Below are positions 1-9,702 of a stretch of 64,000 nucleotides of DNA, piece after piece. The translations under genes were made by a program, and so were the position numbers. The DNA comes from Peronospora farinosa (lineage: Eukaryota > Oomycota > Peronosporomycetes > Peronosporales > Peronosporaceae): contig CANTFK010000989.1 of assembly GCA_947646735.1 (NCBI GenBank), forward strand, positions 186,001 through 250,000, read 5' to 3'. Positions within the stretch are counted from its first letter, which is position 1. Each line of letters opens with the position of its first letter. Under the pieces are notes generated by a model. It did no database searches, was not told the origin of the DNA, and saw only the letters and a program-made list of their open reading frames with translations.

Positions 1-1
1 T

Positions 2-148
2 AACAATGTCATGTCAGCACCGAAGGGTAGCCATCAGACATTGGCTGCAGCTTTAGGTGAAGCTCCGAAGCAAGATTGCAAAGTAAAATTGCGTGCAAAA
101 CACACGAGGGAACTGCTGCAGGTAATGCAGGATGCGCGAGATGTTTAG
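2..148 (+). other. Open-frame fragment flanking the retrotransposon
   Basis: A frame open from the window edge to a TAG at 146-148 encodes about 48 residues, rich in Ala, Lys and Gln. An ATG lies at 11. It may be the 3' end of a gene that starts outside the window. I recognise no family and it could be chance. Confidence 0.2.
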
Positions 149-253
149 TTAAGTAGATATAGTCATGTGTATGGTGACAAGGTAACGCTGTGTGGATTCA
201 AAACGAAGTTTCGCGGCTAAATGCTCTGGAGGAGGTGATGAAACCAGTTGGTA

Positions 254-258
254 AGACC
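254..258. repeat. Target-site duplication, left copy
   Basis: AGACC sits directly left of the LTR terminus and recurs directly right of the other LTR (8376-8380). A 5-bp duplication is the usual footprint of Ty3/Gypsy integration, so the two LTRs belong to one insertion event. Confidence 0.9.
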
Positions 259-852
259 TGTAGACGGGCACTTCTACGAAGTTGCCTCGTTTTACGAGCA
301 CACACCTTATGCACAAGCGAGGAAGTGGTTAGACCGTCTTACCTTCGCGTGCGAGGGTGGTTGGGAGGTTGGTCGACTGCTTAAGCAGTCGTACCACCAG
401 TTGCCTCTCGCTTGAGCGAGAGTGCAACGAACTTCTTAACGCTTACAACACCGACGTCACGCAGAAGTTTCTCAACTTCTCGTGCGTGGTGTGCTTGTTT
501 AAGTAAATTCAAGACTGATTTATATTTAATAGATTTTAACTAAATGTAAATCTAACTACTGATTGGTTAATATGTAATGATGGGTGCCATCTCTATAGAT
601 GCGCATCCCAACGTGCGAGCTTAAATATATTTAAGCTCGCTCAATGACGTAACTGACTGACGTCATTTGATGACGCCTAGTCCCAGCTGGGCGTCATCCC
701 CATCAATGTGAATACACCTAGTGTATATCACATACGCAAGGGTGTGACACATGGTGTGTCTCACCCGAGCGACAGGTCTTAAGTACTTACGTACCTTTTA
801 AGACCTTCCTAACGCATACTTAACGGGTACGTGTAACGTTGAGCCCGTTACA
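259..852 (-). repeat. LTR (element 3' LTR)
   Basis: The 594-bp copy matches 7775-8375 nearly base for base. Differences are two adjacent substitutions near 290, one near 315, and a 7-nt shorter segment near 807-815. Termini are TGTA and TACA. Because the element reads on the minus strand, this copy is the 3' LTR. Confidence 0.93.
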
Positions 853-866
853 CCATCCCCCCTTTT
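853..866 (-). promoter_or_regulatory. Polypurine tract (plus-strand primer)
   Basis: Read on the minus strand this is AAAAGGGGGGATGG, abutting the 3' LTR. That is the expected position and composition of the RNase H-resistant primer for second-strand synthesis. The single T is a minor departure. Confidence 0.8.
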
Positions 867-923
867 AAAACGATTTTTACATCTTGTAAAACATCGCCTA
901 GGAGACAGAGTGACTTGCGAGCC

Positions 924-963
924 TTAATATAACGCGCCGCTTTGTCTACTCAATTCTCATTCC
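924..963 (+). promoter_or_regulatory. Candidate TATA plus oomycete initiator for the antisense gene
   Basis: TATAA at 928-932 is followed by TCATTCC at 957-963, which fits the oomycete initiator pattern YCAYTYY. The initiator A (959) is 31 nt from the first T of the TATA. The ATG at 1007 then follows a short leader of about 48 nt. The elements lie inside the retrotransposon, between the polypurine tract and the opposite-strand ORF, and face away from gag-pol. Both motifs are short and could be chance. Confidence 0.45.
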
Positions 964-1006
964 ACCGAAACGTGGTAAGGCTGATGGGTCGCCTGCAAAG
1001 GCACCC

Positions 1007-2418
1007 ATGCAGTCCAGCACTATACGCACGCGCCGCGATTTATCGCAGCGGTCGCAAAGCGCGTCAGGCACTGGGGTGAATCTTCCATCTCACGATAATG
1101 TGGATGAAGATCTATCTCTCATTGTTGACTACAATGAGACCACACCACTGCCATCACCCCAAAGTGGCGATGAGCATAGTGCATTGATGGGACATATGTC
1201 CCCATCATTTGAGACACCCGTCCTTGAGGATGCATCTATGCTTCCTACAAGCGAAGATAAAGCCTCGTCGTCTGCGCCTACGAGCGCAGCGACTAAGACT
1301 GAGCACTCTACTTCGAAAGGAGTAGTCGCGACTCAGTCAGATGTAACTCCTCAAGCTGATGTCTTGACAATCCATAATGGAGAGTCAGACTCAGGTGAGT
1401 GTGAGCTAAACCCCCATGTACACCTTCGGCCTCACTAGCCCGCCGTCGCGAGGGCGGCTACGTGAGTGGTGGCTTGCCACCAATGCCACCTCCATCTGAG
1501 TGGATGCACTCAGATGGGTCTAGCGCATCGCTTTTGCAGCGTGCCACTATAGACGCTCATAGATTCTATAGCGTCTTTCCTTTGTGGAAAAAGCAGGGCA
1601 AAGCACTTGGTCGTGCTTTCCCAATTCCAGTCGTGCTGCGTTCTAACGAAACAGACGACGAAGATGAAGCTGAACTTCGGCGCCGTGTAACGTTGCAGGA
1701 TGATGCAACGAAACAACGGTCGCAGCGAATCAGCTTCGCCATGAAGCGTGCGCATGAAATTATGGGCGGTAAGCGACCCCCAATTAATTCTCGCCACGCT
1801 TCTTCTGCTAGTCCTTCCGGACCTAGTAGAAAGAAGACAGCTGGTGCTGCTTCACATAAGCAGCCACCAGCCCAGGCACGTCGACGCGCAAAGCGTCCAC
1901 AGGCTCCCACGAGTCAAAGCTCGTTGGGTAACCCTTCCACTGGACAAGGATTTGGAGCTTTCGCTTCACAAACCGGTGGGCCAACAGCCTTCCAACAAGG
2001 AAGCGCGTATTCCCTTCCGCGTACACCAACACAGGTAGCGCCCGATAAAAGTGGCGATTACGTCCACCTACTCGCGGCTGCCTACCCTGCTGTTGTTCAG
2101 TCGCAGGCTAGGTCTGCTGCGCTGAAGAGACAGGTGACAGATCTCGAGAGTCAAGTCTCGCGACTGACTTTGGAACTGCGCGATGTGAGGACGAGGGACC
2201 GTCAGGGGTATGACCGCCTGAAGACCCGTTTGGACATCTTAGAGCGACTGGTGATGAGAGACCCGCGTCAAGCGCGGAGTCCTCCTCGATCACCGAGTCC
2301 TCTATCGCCTCGTTCATACACAGGGAGCCTCTCGGCTTCCTCGTCGCCTGATCGGTGGCGACGCTCGACTCACAGTCGACGTCACCATCGTTCTCGTTAT
2401 ACTGATGTGGATATGTGA
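1007..2418 (+). CDS. Antisense accessory gene of the retrotransposon, probably one short intron
   Basis: Two plus-strand frames (1007-1438 and about 1441-2418) join in frame if a 44-nt intron, 1395-1438, is removed. The donor reads CAG|GTGAGT and the acceptor CACTAG; the acceptor TAG is also the stop that ends the first frame. The joined protein would be about 455 residues: a Ser/Thr-rich acidic N-terminus, a compact middle segment with an HRFYSVFPLW motif, an acidic patch, a basic Pro/Ser/Gln-rich stretch, a heptad coiled coil (roughly 2100-2265) and an Arg/Ser tail ending in a His/Arg cluster. The second frame has no ATG until 1483, which favours splicing. It overlaps the integrase tail and chromodomain on the other strand. 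I know no family for it. Antisense extra ORFs occur in some plant Gypsy elements, such as Grande. The intron is shorter than the others in this window, so the model is tentative. Confidence 0.6.
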
Positions 2419-5400
2419 TCTCTTCTGGATCTACATACCGTTTCAGACGACCCACGTAAAATACGGGGTGCGTCTTCATATACGGTGGGAAATTAAGCCT
2501 ATAATTTAGGACTCCAACCTCCTCGACCACTGTAAAGGGCCCAATGAATCGGGGCAATAGCTTAGTAGTACCACCAGGGTAGTACAGAAATTGCATGTTT
2601 AGGTAGGGTAGCAGTACTTAATAGCACTTTGTCCCCCACACTGAAGTGTTCATTGTTTTTGCGACCATGCTGGTCTGCATATTGTTTTTGCTTGTCCTGT
2701 GCGCTTGCCATCGCGTCACGGACTTTACGTGTGATGGCTAATCGCTCATCCACAAAGCGCTGAGCTTCGCTCACGCTTTTAGCATCCAGCTCGCCTATGA
2801 AGCCCCCAAGAGGTCGTTCATGGGTCGACGCTGTTGACAACACTATAGTGTCATCATCAAGGAGCACTGGCATTTCTTGCCGTGCCTCCTTTGTGACACC
2901 TATAGGTGTCGTGACCACTGCTAAATTAGCAGTGTCACTAGGGCAACCTTGCCCTCTTTGGCATTCGCACCGAGCGAAGTGAGGGGCCCTCCCCCACTAA
3001 GACTCAGGCTGCGCACAAACGAGACTGGCGTTCGAGGATGACGCAGTCCGTTGATATATAAAACGGTGTTTCACCCGTACTGGCGTGAACACTGTTATTA
3101 ATAGCGAACTCCACGAATGGCAATTGCTTGCTCCATTCTTTAGGAGTCGATACAGTACGCAACACATCCGCCACGACTCGATTGGCTCGTTACGTTTGGC
3201 CGTCGGTCTGGGGATGATCAGCGGTTGACATGTGGAGCTTGCTACCCAGCAGCTCAAACACATGTCGCCAAAAACCCGACGTAAAACGCGGATCCCGGTC
3301 CGATACTATGGACTCGGGCATCCCGTGTAGTCGATACACGTGCTCCAGGAACAAGAGGGCAGCCTCTTTTCCTGAGATCTTGGTGCTACATGGTGCCAAA
3401 TGCACCATATTGCTCAGTCTGTCTATAAAGACGACGAGCCCCGTCCTGCCTTTATGGTCAGGCGGTAAGCCAAACATGAAGTCTAAACTGACCGACTTCC
3501 AACATTCAGTTGGAATCGGCAGTGGCTTCAGTGTCGCACTGTTTGAAGGTGCAGGCTTTATGCGCTGACACTCTTCACAAGAGCGAATATAGTTGGCCAC
3601 CCACCGATATAGGTGGGGGCCACCAAAATTCCTCTGACACTCGTAAGAATGTCTTTTCACGGCCCAGATGCCCACTAGATGGCGCATCATGGCACTCGTG
3701 AAGTATCATCAGCTTGAGATCTGTGTCATGAGGGACATAGATTCTCAAGGGATCACAGGGTGACAGTTGATGCCATAACAGGCCATCACTGTAACTAAAG
3801 CGATTTAACTTCGCTTTGAGGTGCGACGGAAGGGTAACCTTTCGTCCACCAAAATGATCCAACAGCAGGCGACAATGTTCGTCCTGACTGTAGCACTCCT
3901 TGATATCGGAGGCTATTGAGCTCGTCACATGGTAGGCCTTCATGGCTGCCAATGTTGACGACTCAACTTGTGCTTTCGCACGAGACACACTATCCTGGTG
4001 TCTTGCCTCGAAGTCTGGTCTGCGCGATAACGCGTCAGCCAAGACATTCGACTTACCCGGCTTATATTCAACTTTGAAATTAAATTCAGAGAATAATGTT
4101 AGCCATCTTGCCATTCTCGGCGAGAGGTGCGGTGAATTTATAGCGGTCCGCAGTGATGCGTGATCCGTATAAACCACAAAAGGTTCGGTGCCCAAGAGGT
4201 GCACCCGAAACTTCACAAGGGCATACTTAATTGAAAGTAGCTCCTTGTCATGCACAGGGTAATTCAGCTCGGCAGCTTTTAAAAGCCGAGACTGATAAGA
4301 AATGACACGGTCAACACCATTGTCATCCTTCTGCATGAGCGCGCCGCCGATTGCAAAATTGCTTGCATCGCAGACGACGCTAAAGGGATTATCCGCGTCT
4401 GCAATGCCAAGACCGGTGCCTCTACAAGAGATTGCTTCACTGATGTGAGCGCATCTACTTGCTCCTTAGACCAAGTTCATTCTGTATCCATTTTCAAAAG
4501 GTCAGACAATGGCTTGGTCTGCTCCGCATAATTCTTGCTGTACTTATGCAAGTAATTAGCGAGCCCAAGGAATTGGCGCAGATCCTTCACATGACGTGGG
4601 ACTGGACATTCCTTTACAGCCTTTACCTTTTCTGGGTCTGCTCGTACACCATGTGCACCTACGATGCAGCCCAGTACAGGTATCTCGGGGACCCCTATTA
4701 CGCACTTTTGCAAGTTCACGTATAATTGGGCGTCACCCAGAGTCTGCAACATAGCGTCTAAATGACGCTTGTGCGACTCTATTGCACTCAGACCGTCCTC
4801 CGCCCTACTATGCACGAATACATCGTCAAAGTAATGGGGCGCGTAGGCACGGTACTGACGCATCACGTGAGCCACTACTCGGTTGAATGTTGCCGGAGCA
4901 TTTTTCAACCCTTGTGGCATCACAAGCCACTCCCATAGCATACCGCTTGGGGTGCTTACTGCCGTTTTGGCTACATCGGTATCTCTCATGAGAACCTGAT
5001 AGTAGCCATCCTTCAAATCCAACGCGGAAAAGATAGTTGACTTTCCCATGGAATTCAACAAGACATCTTTCCGCGGGATCGGCGTTTGAGCTGGAATGGT
5101 GGCCGTGTTCAGCTTATTATAAGCGTGAACCACGCGCCATCCACCCGTGGCTTTACGCACACAGAAGGTCGGGCTGCAGTGAGGCGACTTGCTCTCACGT
5201 ACATGTCCCGCCTTAGCTCGCTTGTCGAAGAACTCATCGATGTAATCGACTTGTTCCTTCGGCAACGGCCATTGCCTGGTCACACAATACTTGGTGCCAG
5301 GCTCCAGGTCAATTTCGTGCCTGATGCCCCTATCGGCCGGTAGGCGGCTCGGCACTTCTGCTGGAAACACATCACGGTGTTTCCACAGAACATCATAGAA

Positions 5401-6582
5401 CGGGCTGTCCTTCAAGGCATCCCAGCCTTGAGCAGCGAACCGTTCCTTTTTGTCGGTCTCCAAGACGCTCTCATCCATTGTGGATGAAGAGCAACAGTCC
5501 ACCACGTTCTATTCTGGAACTGGTGCGACAATCTCGTGGATCTTTCCTTCCTTTAGTTCGGACAGGAACAGATCCCACGTCATCTCCGAGAGATTTACTA
5601 TCTCCTCGGCAGATGCCAAGACACGTTGGAGCACCTCAACTGAGGATGCCTCCGGCATTTTGTCTTCAACGGCCTCGAACAACTCGTTCGTAGGTCCGTC
5701 CTCTTGGACCGAGACTGATCCAAGGGTCACTCGTTTCGACGTGCCCTTGATCGTCTTCATACGTCTGGTGCTCGTTCTTCGAGTCACCACGACCTTTGAC
5801 CTGGAAGAAGGTGTCATTGCTATCTCAGCTAACGCACTCCTTCCAACCGCACCAGGCTCTTGGCTCTGTGCCGATTCGTGTGGCGCTTGACTTCCTGTCA
5901 GCCCCATCATGAACTGCCACAGGCTCTCGGCTCTGTGCAGGACTATTGGACGCATGACTACCTGTCATCGCCCCATTCACTACACCAGTCTCTTGGACCT
6001 GGGTAGGAATATGTGTCACCTGGCTTTCCGCCAGTGCACTCACAACTACACCACACCTTTCGAGCTGGGTAGTTCCTGGTGTCGATTGACATACCGTCAT
6101 CGCACCCTCGACTGTGTTGGACACAGCATCACCTCTCGCAAGAGCACATCCTTTCCTGTGTCTTGCGTAGAGCTAGCGACTGTGCGTGTACGCCAGTCTA
6201 TCCGTGGTTGGTGTTTAGCCAACCAAGGCATGCCTAGGATGAGGTCATATGGACTCTCCATACCTAGCACTGTGAACTTCTCTTTACAAGAGAAGTCACT
6301 GAAACTGAAGGCGAGTTCAACTTGAACTCCCTCCGATTTGACGAGAGCGCCGTTCGCTAAACGAGCGATCGCCTCTTCTCGTTTGCCATCCTGGCAAAGC
6401 GACTCATAACTCGCCGGTCTCTTTTTCAAAGCCGCGAGTTTCACAAAGTTTTGTGATGCACCCGAATCCACGAGAAGGGTCATCACTTGGTCATAGCCTC
6501 GTACTCGAGCGCTATAGACCAAAAGGGTTGAGGTCCGACCTTTCGGAACCTCAGGGACTATGCTACCCATTTGTTCGATCAC
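1823..6582 (-). pseudogene. pol: Disrupted pol: protease, RT, RNase H, integrase, chromodomain
   Basis: Protease (about 6582-6100) has the LLVDSGAS active site. RT (about 5505-4477) has YFDD in the catalytic turn. RNase H follows at 4336-4000. The integrase zinc region is at about 3740-3560 and its core at 3560-3190. The GPF/Y-like tail lies near 2570-2440, and a chromodomain with VQWKGYP and SWEP at 2032-1823. Lesions seen: TGA at 6097 with frame changes near 6125 and 5960; TAG at 5509; TGA at 4477, where a Trp is expected; a frameshift near 4410; one near 3612 in a G run; TAA at 3190, where the third catalytic acid of the DDE triad is expected; a frameshift near 2590; and TAG at 2108 just before the chromodomain. 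Gag lies in another frame, so ribosomal frameshifting or a lost frame joined them. This copy cannot encode a full polyprotein. Confidence 0.88.
5851..6110 (-). repeat. Imperfect 66-bp (22-codon) tandem repeats in the protease-RT linker
   Basis: Four degenerate units start near 5851, 5917, 5983 and 6049. Read on the element strand they give 22-residue units with a recurring G-A-M-T start and Gln/Glu-rich middle. The unit length is a multiple of three, so expansion would keep the frame, but the present copy switches frame inside the array. Confidence 0.6.
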
Positions 6583-6632
6583 TCTGAACTTAGGGGTAGC
6601 TTCAGAGTCCGCGACAGTAGGGCATACCGCCT

Positions 6633-7715
6633 CTACTGCGCTCCCGCATTTCCCGACCCATCTTGGGCAGGTGCTGAACCCGTGCGTCGTGCACGCTGGT
6701 TTTTCGCACCTCCCTTCGGGTTGGGCGACCTTTTGCTGGCTGCCTTAGCACCAGAAGCTACCTTGGCATAGCAGCGAGCCATCATATGGCCTCGCTTGCC
6801 GCACTTGTAGCAGATCACATCTGCATTGCCTAACTCCATAGGAGTGGCATCAGACCTTTCGGACGACGGCCTGTAATAGGCTGTCGCCGAGGCGCTGTTG
6901 TAGGATTGCTCCTCAACTAAGGCAATGTCAATTGCCTCTTCCATCGTAGCTGGCACCTTTCTGAAAAGGGCCTGACGCGATGGGCCATGCCTAAGTCCAT
7001 TCATGAACGTGGCTACCTTGATACGCTCTGGTATCGGTTCCCCATTGATGGACGCCGACAGCGAACGCATCTCCTGCACAAACTCTTGCAGAGAGCGTTT
7101 AGCCTGTCGTGCTCCAAAGAAGCGCGCCATAAGCTACACTTCGTTGTTAGGCGGCTGATACATGGCGCGAATCTTTGACTTAAAGATCGCCCATGATGGA
7201 AATGCATTAGCATTAGCCATCAGCGCAGAGTATGCCCACTCTGACGCTTTGCCACGCAAGTTGGACATGGCATACGACACCATTCTGGTGTCGTCTTCGA
7301 TGAGCTGCGCCACTCCACATTGCTCAACTGCTAATAGCCAGTGAACAATCGTGTGAGGGCTAGTTCCATCGAACTTCGGAGGGTCCATCCGAATGGGCCT
7401 CGGTTGAGCAGGCCGGGCAGAGAGCGTCTCAACAGTCCTGTTGAGCGCCTCATTACGTGCCTGCTCAAGCCTAAGCTCATCCTGAGTCTTAGTGGTGGAC
7501 TCAGCGTTGGCTTGGCTGTTTACCTCGGACGCGTTTCTACGCTGTCCGAGCACAAACGCCTCAAATTGCTCCAACTGAGCAACATGTTGCTCAGGAGGAC
7601 AATGTAAGAGATTGACCAGGGCTTTTTCACCAAGTACCTGCGCCATATGCTCTGCCAACTCCCTATGATGTTGGGAGAGGTGAGGGAAGTCACTCCAATC
7701 CATATTAAGTACCAT
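6633..7715 (-). pseudogene. gag: Gag with CCHC zinc knuckle, interrupted by TAG
   Basis: The first in-frame ATG is at 7715, 60 nt inside the 5' LTR. The frame runs as a retrotransposon gag (capsid-like, Gln/Glu-rich, with a PPNNEV motif) to a TAG at 7134-7136, then continues in the same frame to 6633. The second part holds a zinc knuckle, CYKCGKRGHMMARC (CX2CX4HX4C), and a basic tail. The TAG falls in the middle of the capsid region, so it is either a loss-of-function stop or needs readthrough. Gag packages element RNA into virus-like particles. Confidence 0.85.
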
Positions 7716-7754
7716 GTCAACCACACGCACGCTCAGAGAGACGGGTCGTGGGAA

Positions 7755-7772
7755 GGACTACAAGTGCTACCA
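7755..7772 (-). promoter_or_regulatory. Primer-binding site candidate
   Basis: Two bases inside the 5' LTR the minus strand reads TGGTAGCACTTGTAGTCC. It starts with TGG, complementary to a tRNA 3' CCA end, and is in the expected place. The matching tRNA was not identified. Confidence 0.65.
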
Positions 7773-7774
7773 AG

Positions 7775-8375
7775 TGTAGACGGGCACTTCTACGAAGTTG
7801 CCTCGTACTACGAGCACACACCTTATGCACAAGCGAGGAAGCGGTTAGACCGTCTTACCTTCGCGTGCGAGGGTGGTTGGGAGGTTGGTCGACTGCTTAA
7901 GCAGTCGTACCACCAGTTGCCTCTCGCTTGAGCGAGAGTGCAACGAACTTCTTAACGCTTACAACACCGACGTCACGCAGAAGTTTCTCAACTTCTCGTG
8001 CGTGGTGTGCTTGTTTAAGTAAATTCAAGACTGATTTATATTTAATAGATTTTAACTAAATGTAAATCTAACTACTGATTGGTTAATATGTAATGATGGG
8101 TGCCATCTCTATAGATGCGCATCCCAACGTGCGAGCTTAAATATATTTAAGCTCGCTCAATGACGTAACTGACTGACGTCATTTGATGACGCCTAGTCCC
8201 AGCTGGGCGTCATCCCCATCAATGTGAATACACCTAGTGTATATCACATACGCAAGGGTGTGACACATGGTGTGTCTCACCCGAGCGACAGGTCTTAAGT
8301 ACTTACGTACCTTTTAAGACCTGCCCGTTAAGTATCGCATACTTAACGGGTACGTGTAACGTTGAGCCCGTTACA
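7775..8375 (-). repeat. LTR (element 5' LTR)
   Basis: The 601-bp partner of 259-852, with TGTA and TACA termini. It should hold the promoter for the minus-strand genomic RNA. It includes short palindromic stretches (TTAAGCTCGC and its complement, TGACGTCA-like repeats near 8160-8185) of unknown role. Confidence 0.93.
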
Positions 8376-8380
8376 AGACC
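8376..8380. repeat. Target-site duplication, right copy
   Basis: AGACC, identical to 254-258. Confidence 0.9.
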
Positions 8381-9363
8381 AACGCTGCTTTCGGGTGATG
8401 CTGTAAAATTCTGTTTGTGGACTACTATTCCGGCATGACGAACATCTACATAATTTTGTAGCATGCAGACCCGCCGTACCCATTCAAGTTAACAGACTTG
8501 AACCAGATGCTACGGACGCGACTGACACGGACCAGTGGTAACGACGAAGCCTTGTTCATCCTACAATTTTGCGGTAGAACGACTGCAGTTAAGTATAAGG
8601 ATCACGATGGTATTGATATAGCACTGGCACATAACGGGTTCAGGTTGCGTCGGATAGGGTGGTGGCGTTTGTTTGCAGTAGCGCTGCTCGTAATCTGAAA
8701 GACAATAAAACAAAGCCGAACGTGACCTAGTCAGGATCACACGCAAGGTCCGGTACGTCACATGTTCATAGGTGCAGCTGGATCTTTGCACGCTTTTTTT
8801 TAGAAGAGAGAGGAGTTGTGTGCGACATGGTACGGATCATTGAGGTGAAGGACGCGATTGCTTGGCCGGCTACAAATAAAAACAAGTGACATTAGATTCA
8901 AAGACATTGAAAATCTTGAGAGCTACATGCGGTGACTTCTAACAATGAGGATTGCATGAACTTTCGCTCAGACGTCTATTGTACTCCGGCAATTGCGCCG
9001 TCACTAATGTGTGCAGCTTTCCATCGCAGGGCACATGTCGTTGAGCTTTTTGAGAATGTGTGGGTGTTCTGCGACGAATGCTGTTGTTATCAGGATATGT
9101 ACAATCGGGGTCATGGGTTCCAAAACGTTTTCGTCAGACTTGGTGATCAAGTGAAATACTGGGTTCTAAGAAACGCGAATACTCGATACTGCAGACGTTC
9201 ACATGGCAAAATATGCTTTGTAAATCTCTGATACGATTCTAGCTGCCGCTTTCTGCGCAAAAAACATTGACCATCAGTGTGCTGTTTTTAAATAGCCAAA
9301 ACAACTTGCATTGCGATATCGCTCGGCCCAAGCAATGTATCGGCGGATCAGCATAGTAATGTG
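8381..9363. other. Intergenic, no confident gene
   Basis: Only short frames occur. The longest, with ATG at 8956 to 9231 (plus), would encode 91 residues with many cysteines, but there is no recognisable domain or supporting context. Nothing else is seen. Confidence 0.5.
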
Positions 9364-9702
9364 TCACCGCAATTGATGACAGCCGTCAATGACATCGTGG
9401 CTTTGGCTGGTAGTCGACAGGGTGCTGTGACACAGATTATGCCAAATCATCAATTCTATGCAAGGCTTGAATGAAAGACATCCAAATTGCAGCGGAAGTT
9501 GCATTCCAATACTTAGTCGGAATGGATACATATGCAAAGCTTCAGTATAGGCATTTTCTTGTGTAGCTTGGTTGGGGTTTGTGTCCGAAGCCATAGCTTG
9601 GTCAGAGGTCAGCGTAACGTCCATGGCATTGAGGTGATTGGCTGCCACGAAGGACACCAAGTACACAAGAGCGATAGCGATCGGAGCAAGTGTCATCTTC
9701 AT
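9364..9702 (-). CDS. Small predicted secreted protein
   Basis: A 112-residue frame starting at an ATG. The N-terminus is a classic signal peptide: MKMT, then a hydrophobic core of about 17 residues ending FVAA, with likely cleavage near residue 21-26. The mature part is Gln/Asn/Thr-rich at first, then more hydrophobic, with four or five cysteines and no repeats. I see no RxLR, LFLAK or elicitin pattern. Small secreted proteins of unknown fold are common among oomycete effectors, but here that role is only an inference. It stands alone in a gene-poor stretch between the retrotransposon and a metabolic gene. It could be a degraded gene. Confidence 0.4.
   Translation of the reverse strand: MKMTLAPIAIALVYLVSFVAANHLNAMDVTLTSDQAMASDTNPNQATQENAYTEALHMYPFRLSIGMQLPLQFGCLSFKPCIELMIWHNLCHSTLSTTSQSHDVIDGCHQLR

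Larger units (their letters stand above)
259..8375 (-). mobile_element. Ty3/Gypsy chromodomain LTR retrotransposon, complete but with disrupted gag-pol
   Basis: An 8.1-kb element on the minus strand, bounded by direct LTRs (259-852 and 7775-8375) that begin TGTA and end TACA, and flanked by an AGACC duplication. In element order it carries a primer-binding site, gag with a CCHC knuckle, aspartic protease, reverse transcriptase, RNase H, integrase, a GPF/Y-type integrase tail and a chromodomain. This order (PR-RT-RH-IN-chromodomain) defines a Ty3/Gypsy chromovirus. The LTRs differ by about three substitutions and one 7-nt indel region, so insertion looks recent. Gag-pol nevertheless has about five in-frame stops and about five frameshifts. 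An opposite-strand gene occupies the 3' part. It probably moved using proteins supplied by another copy. Confidence 0.93.

Noticed and set aside
259..852. CRISPR-like or satellite repeat
   Set aside because: The 594-bp repeat occurs once more only, in direct orientation at the other end of the element, with TG/CA ends and a target duplication: an LTR.
1510..1910. Minus-strand frames opposite the antisense gene as extra element genes
   Set aside because: They show no domain and overlap the better-supported plus-strand frame; the only convincing minus-strand coding here is the chromodomain at 1823-2032.
6560..6771. Plus-strand small ORFs in the gag-pol junction
   Set aside because: They overlap conserved minus-strand gag and protease coding and have no independent support.
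8498..8698. 66-codon frame right of the retrotransposon
   Set aside because: No ATG at its start, no domain, and a competing minus frame of similar length.
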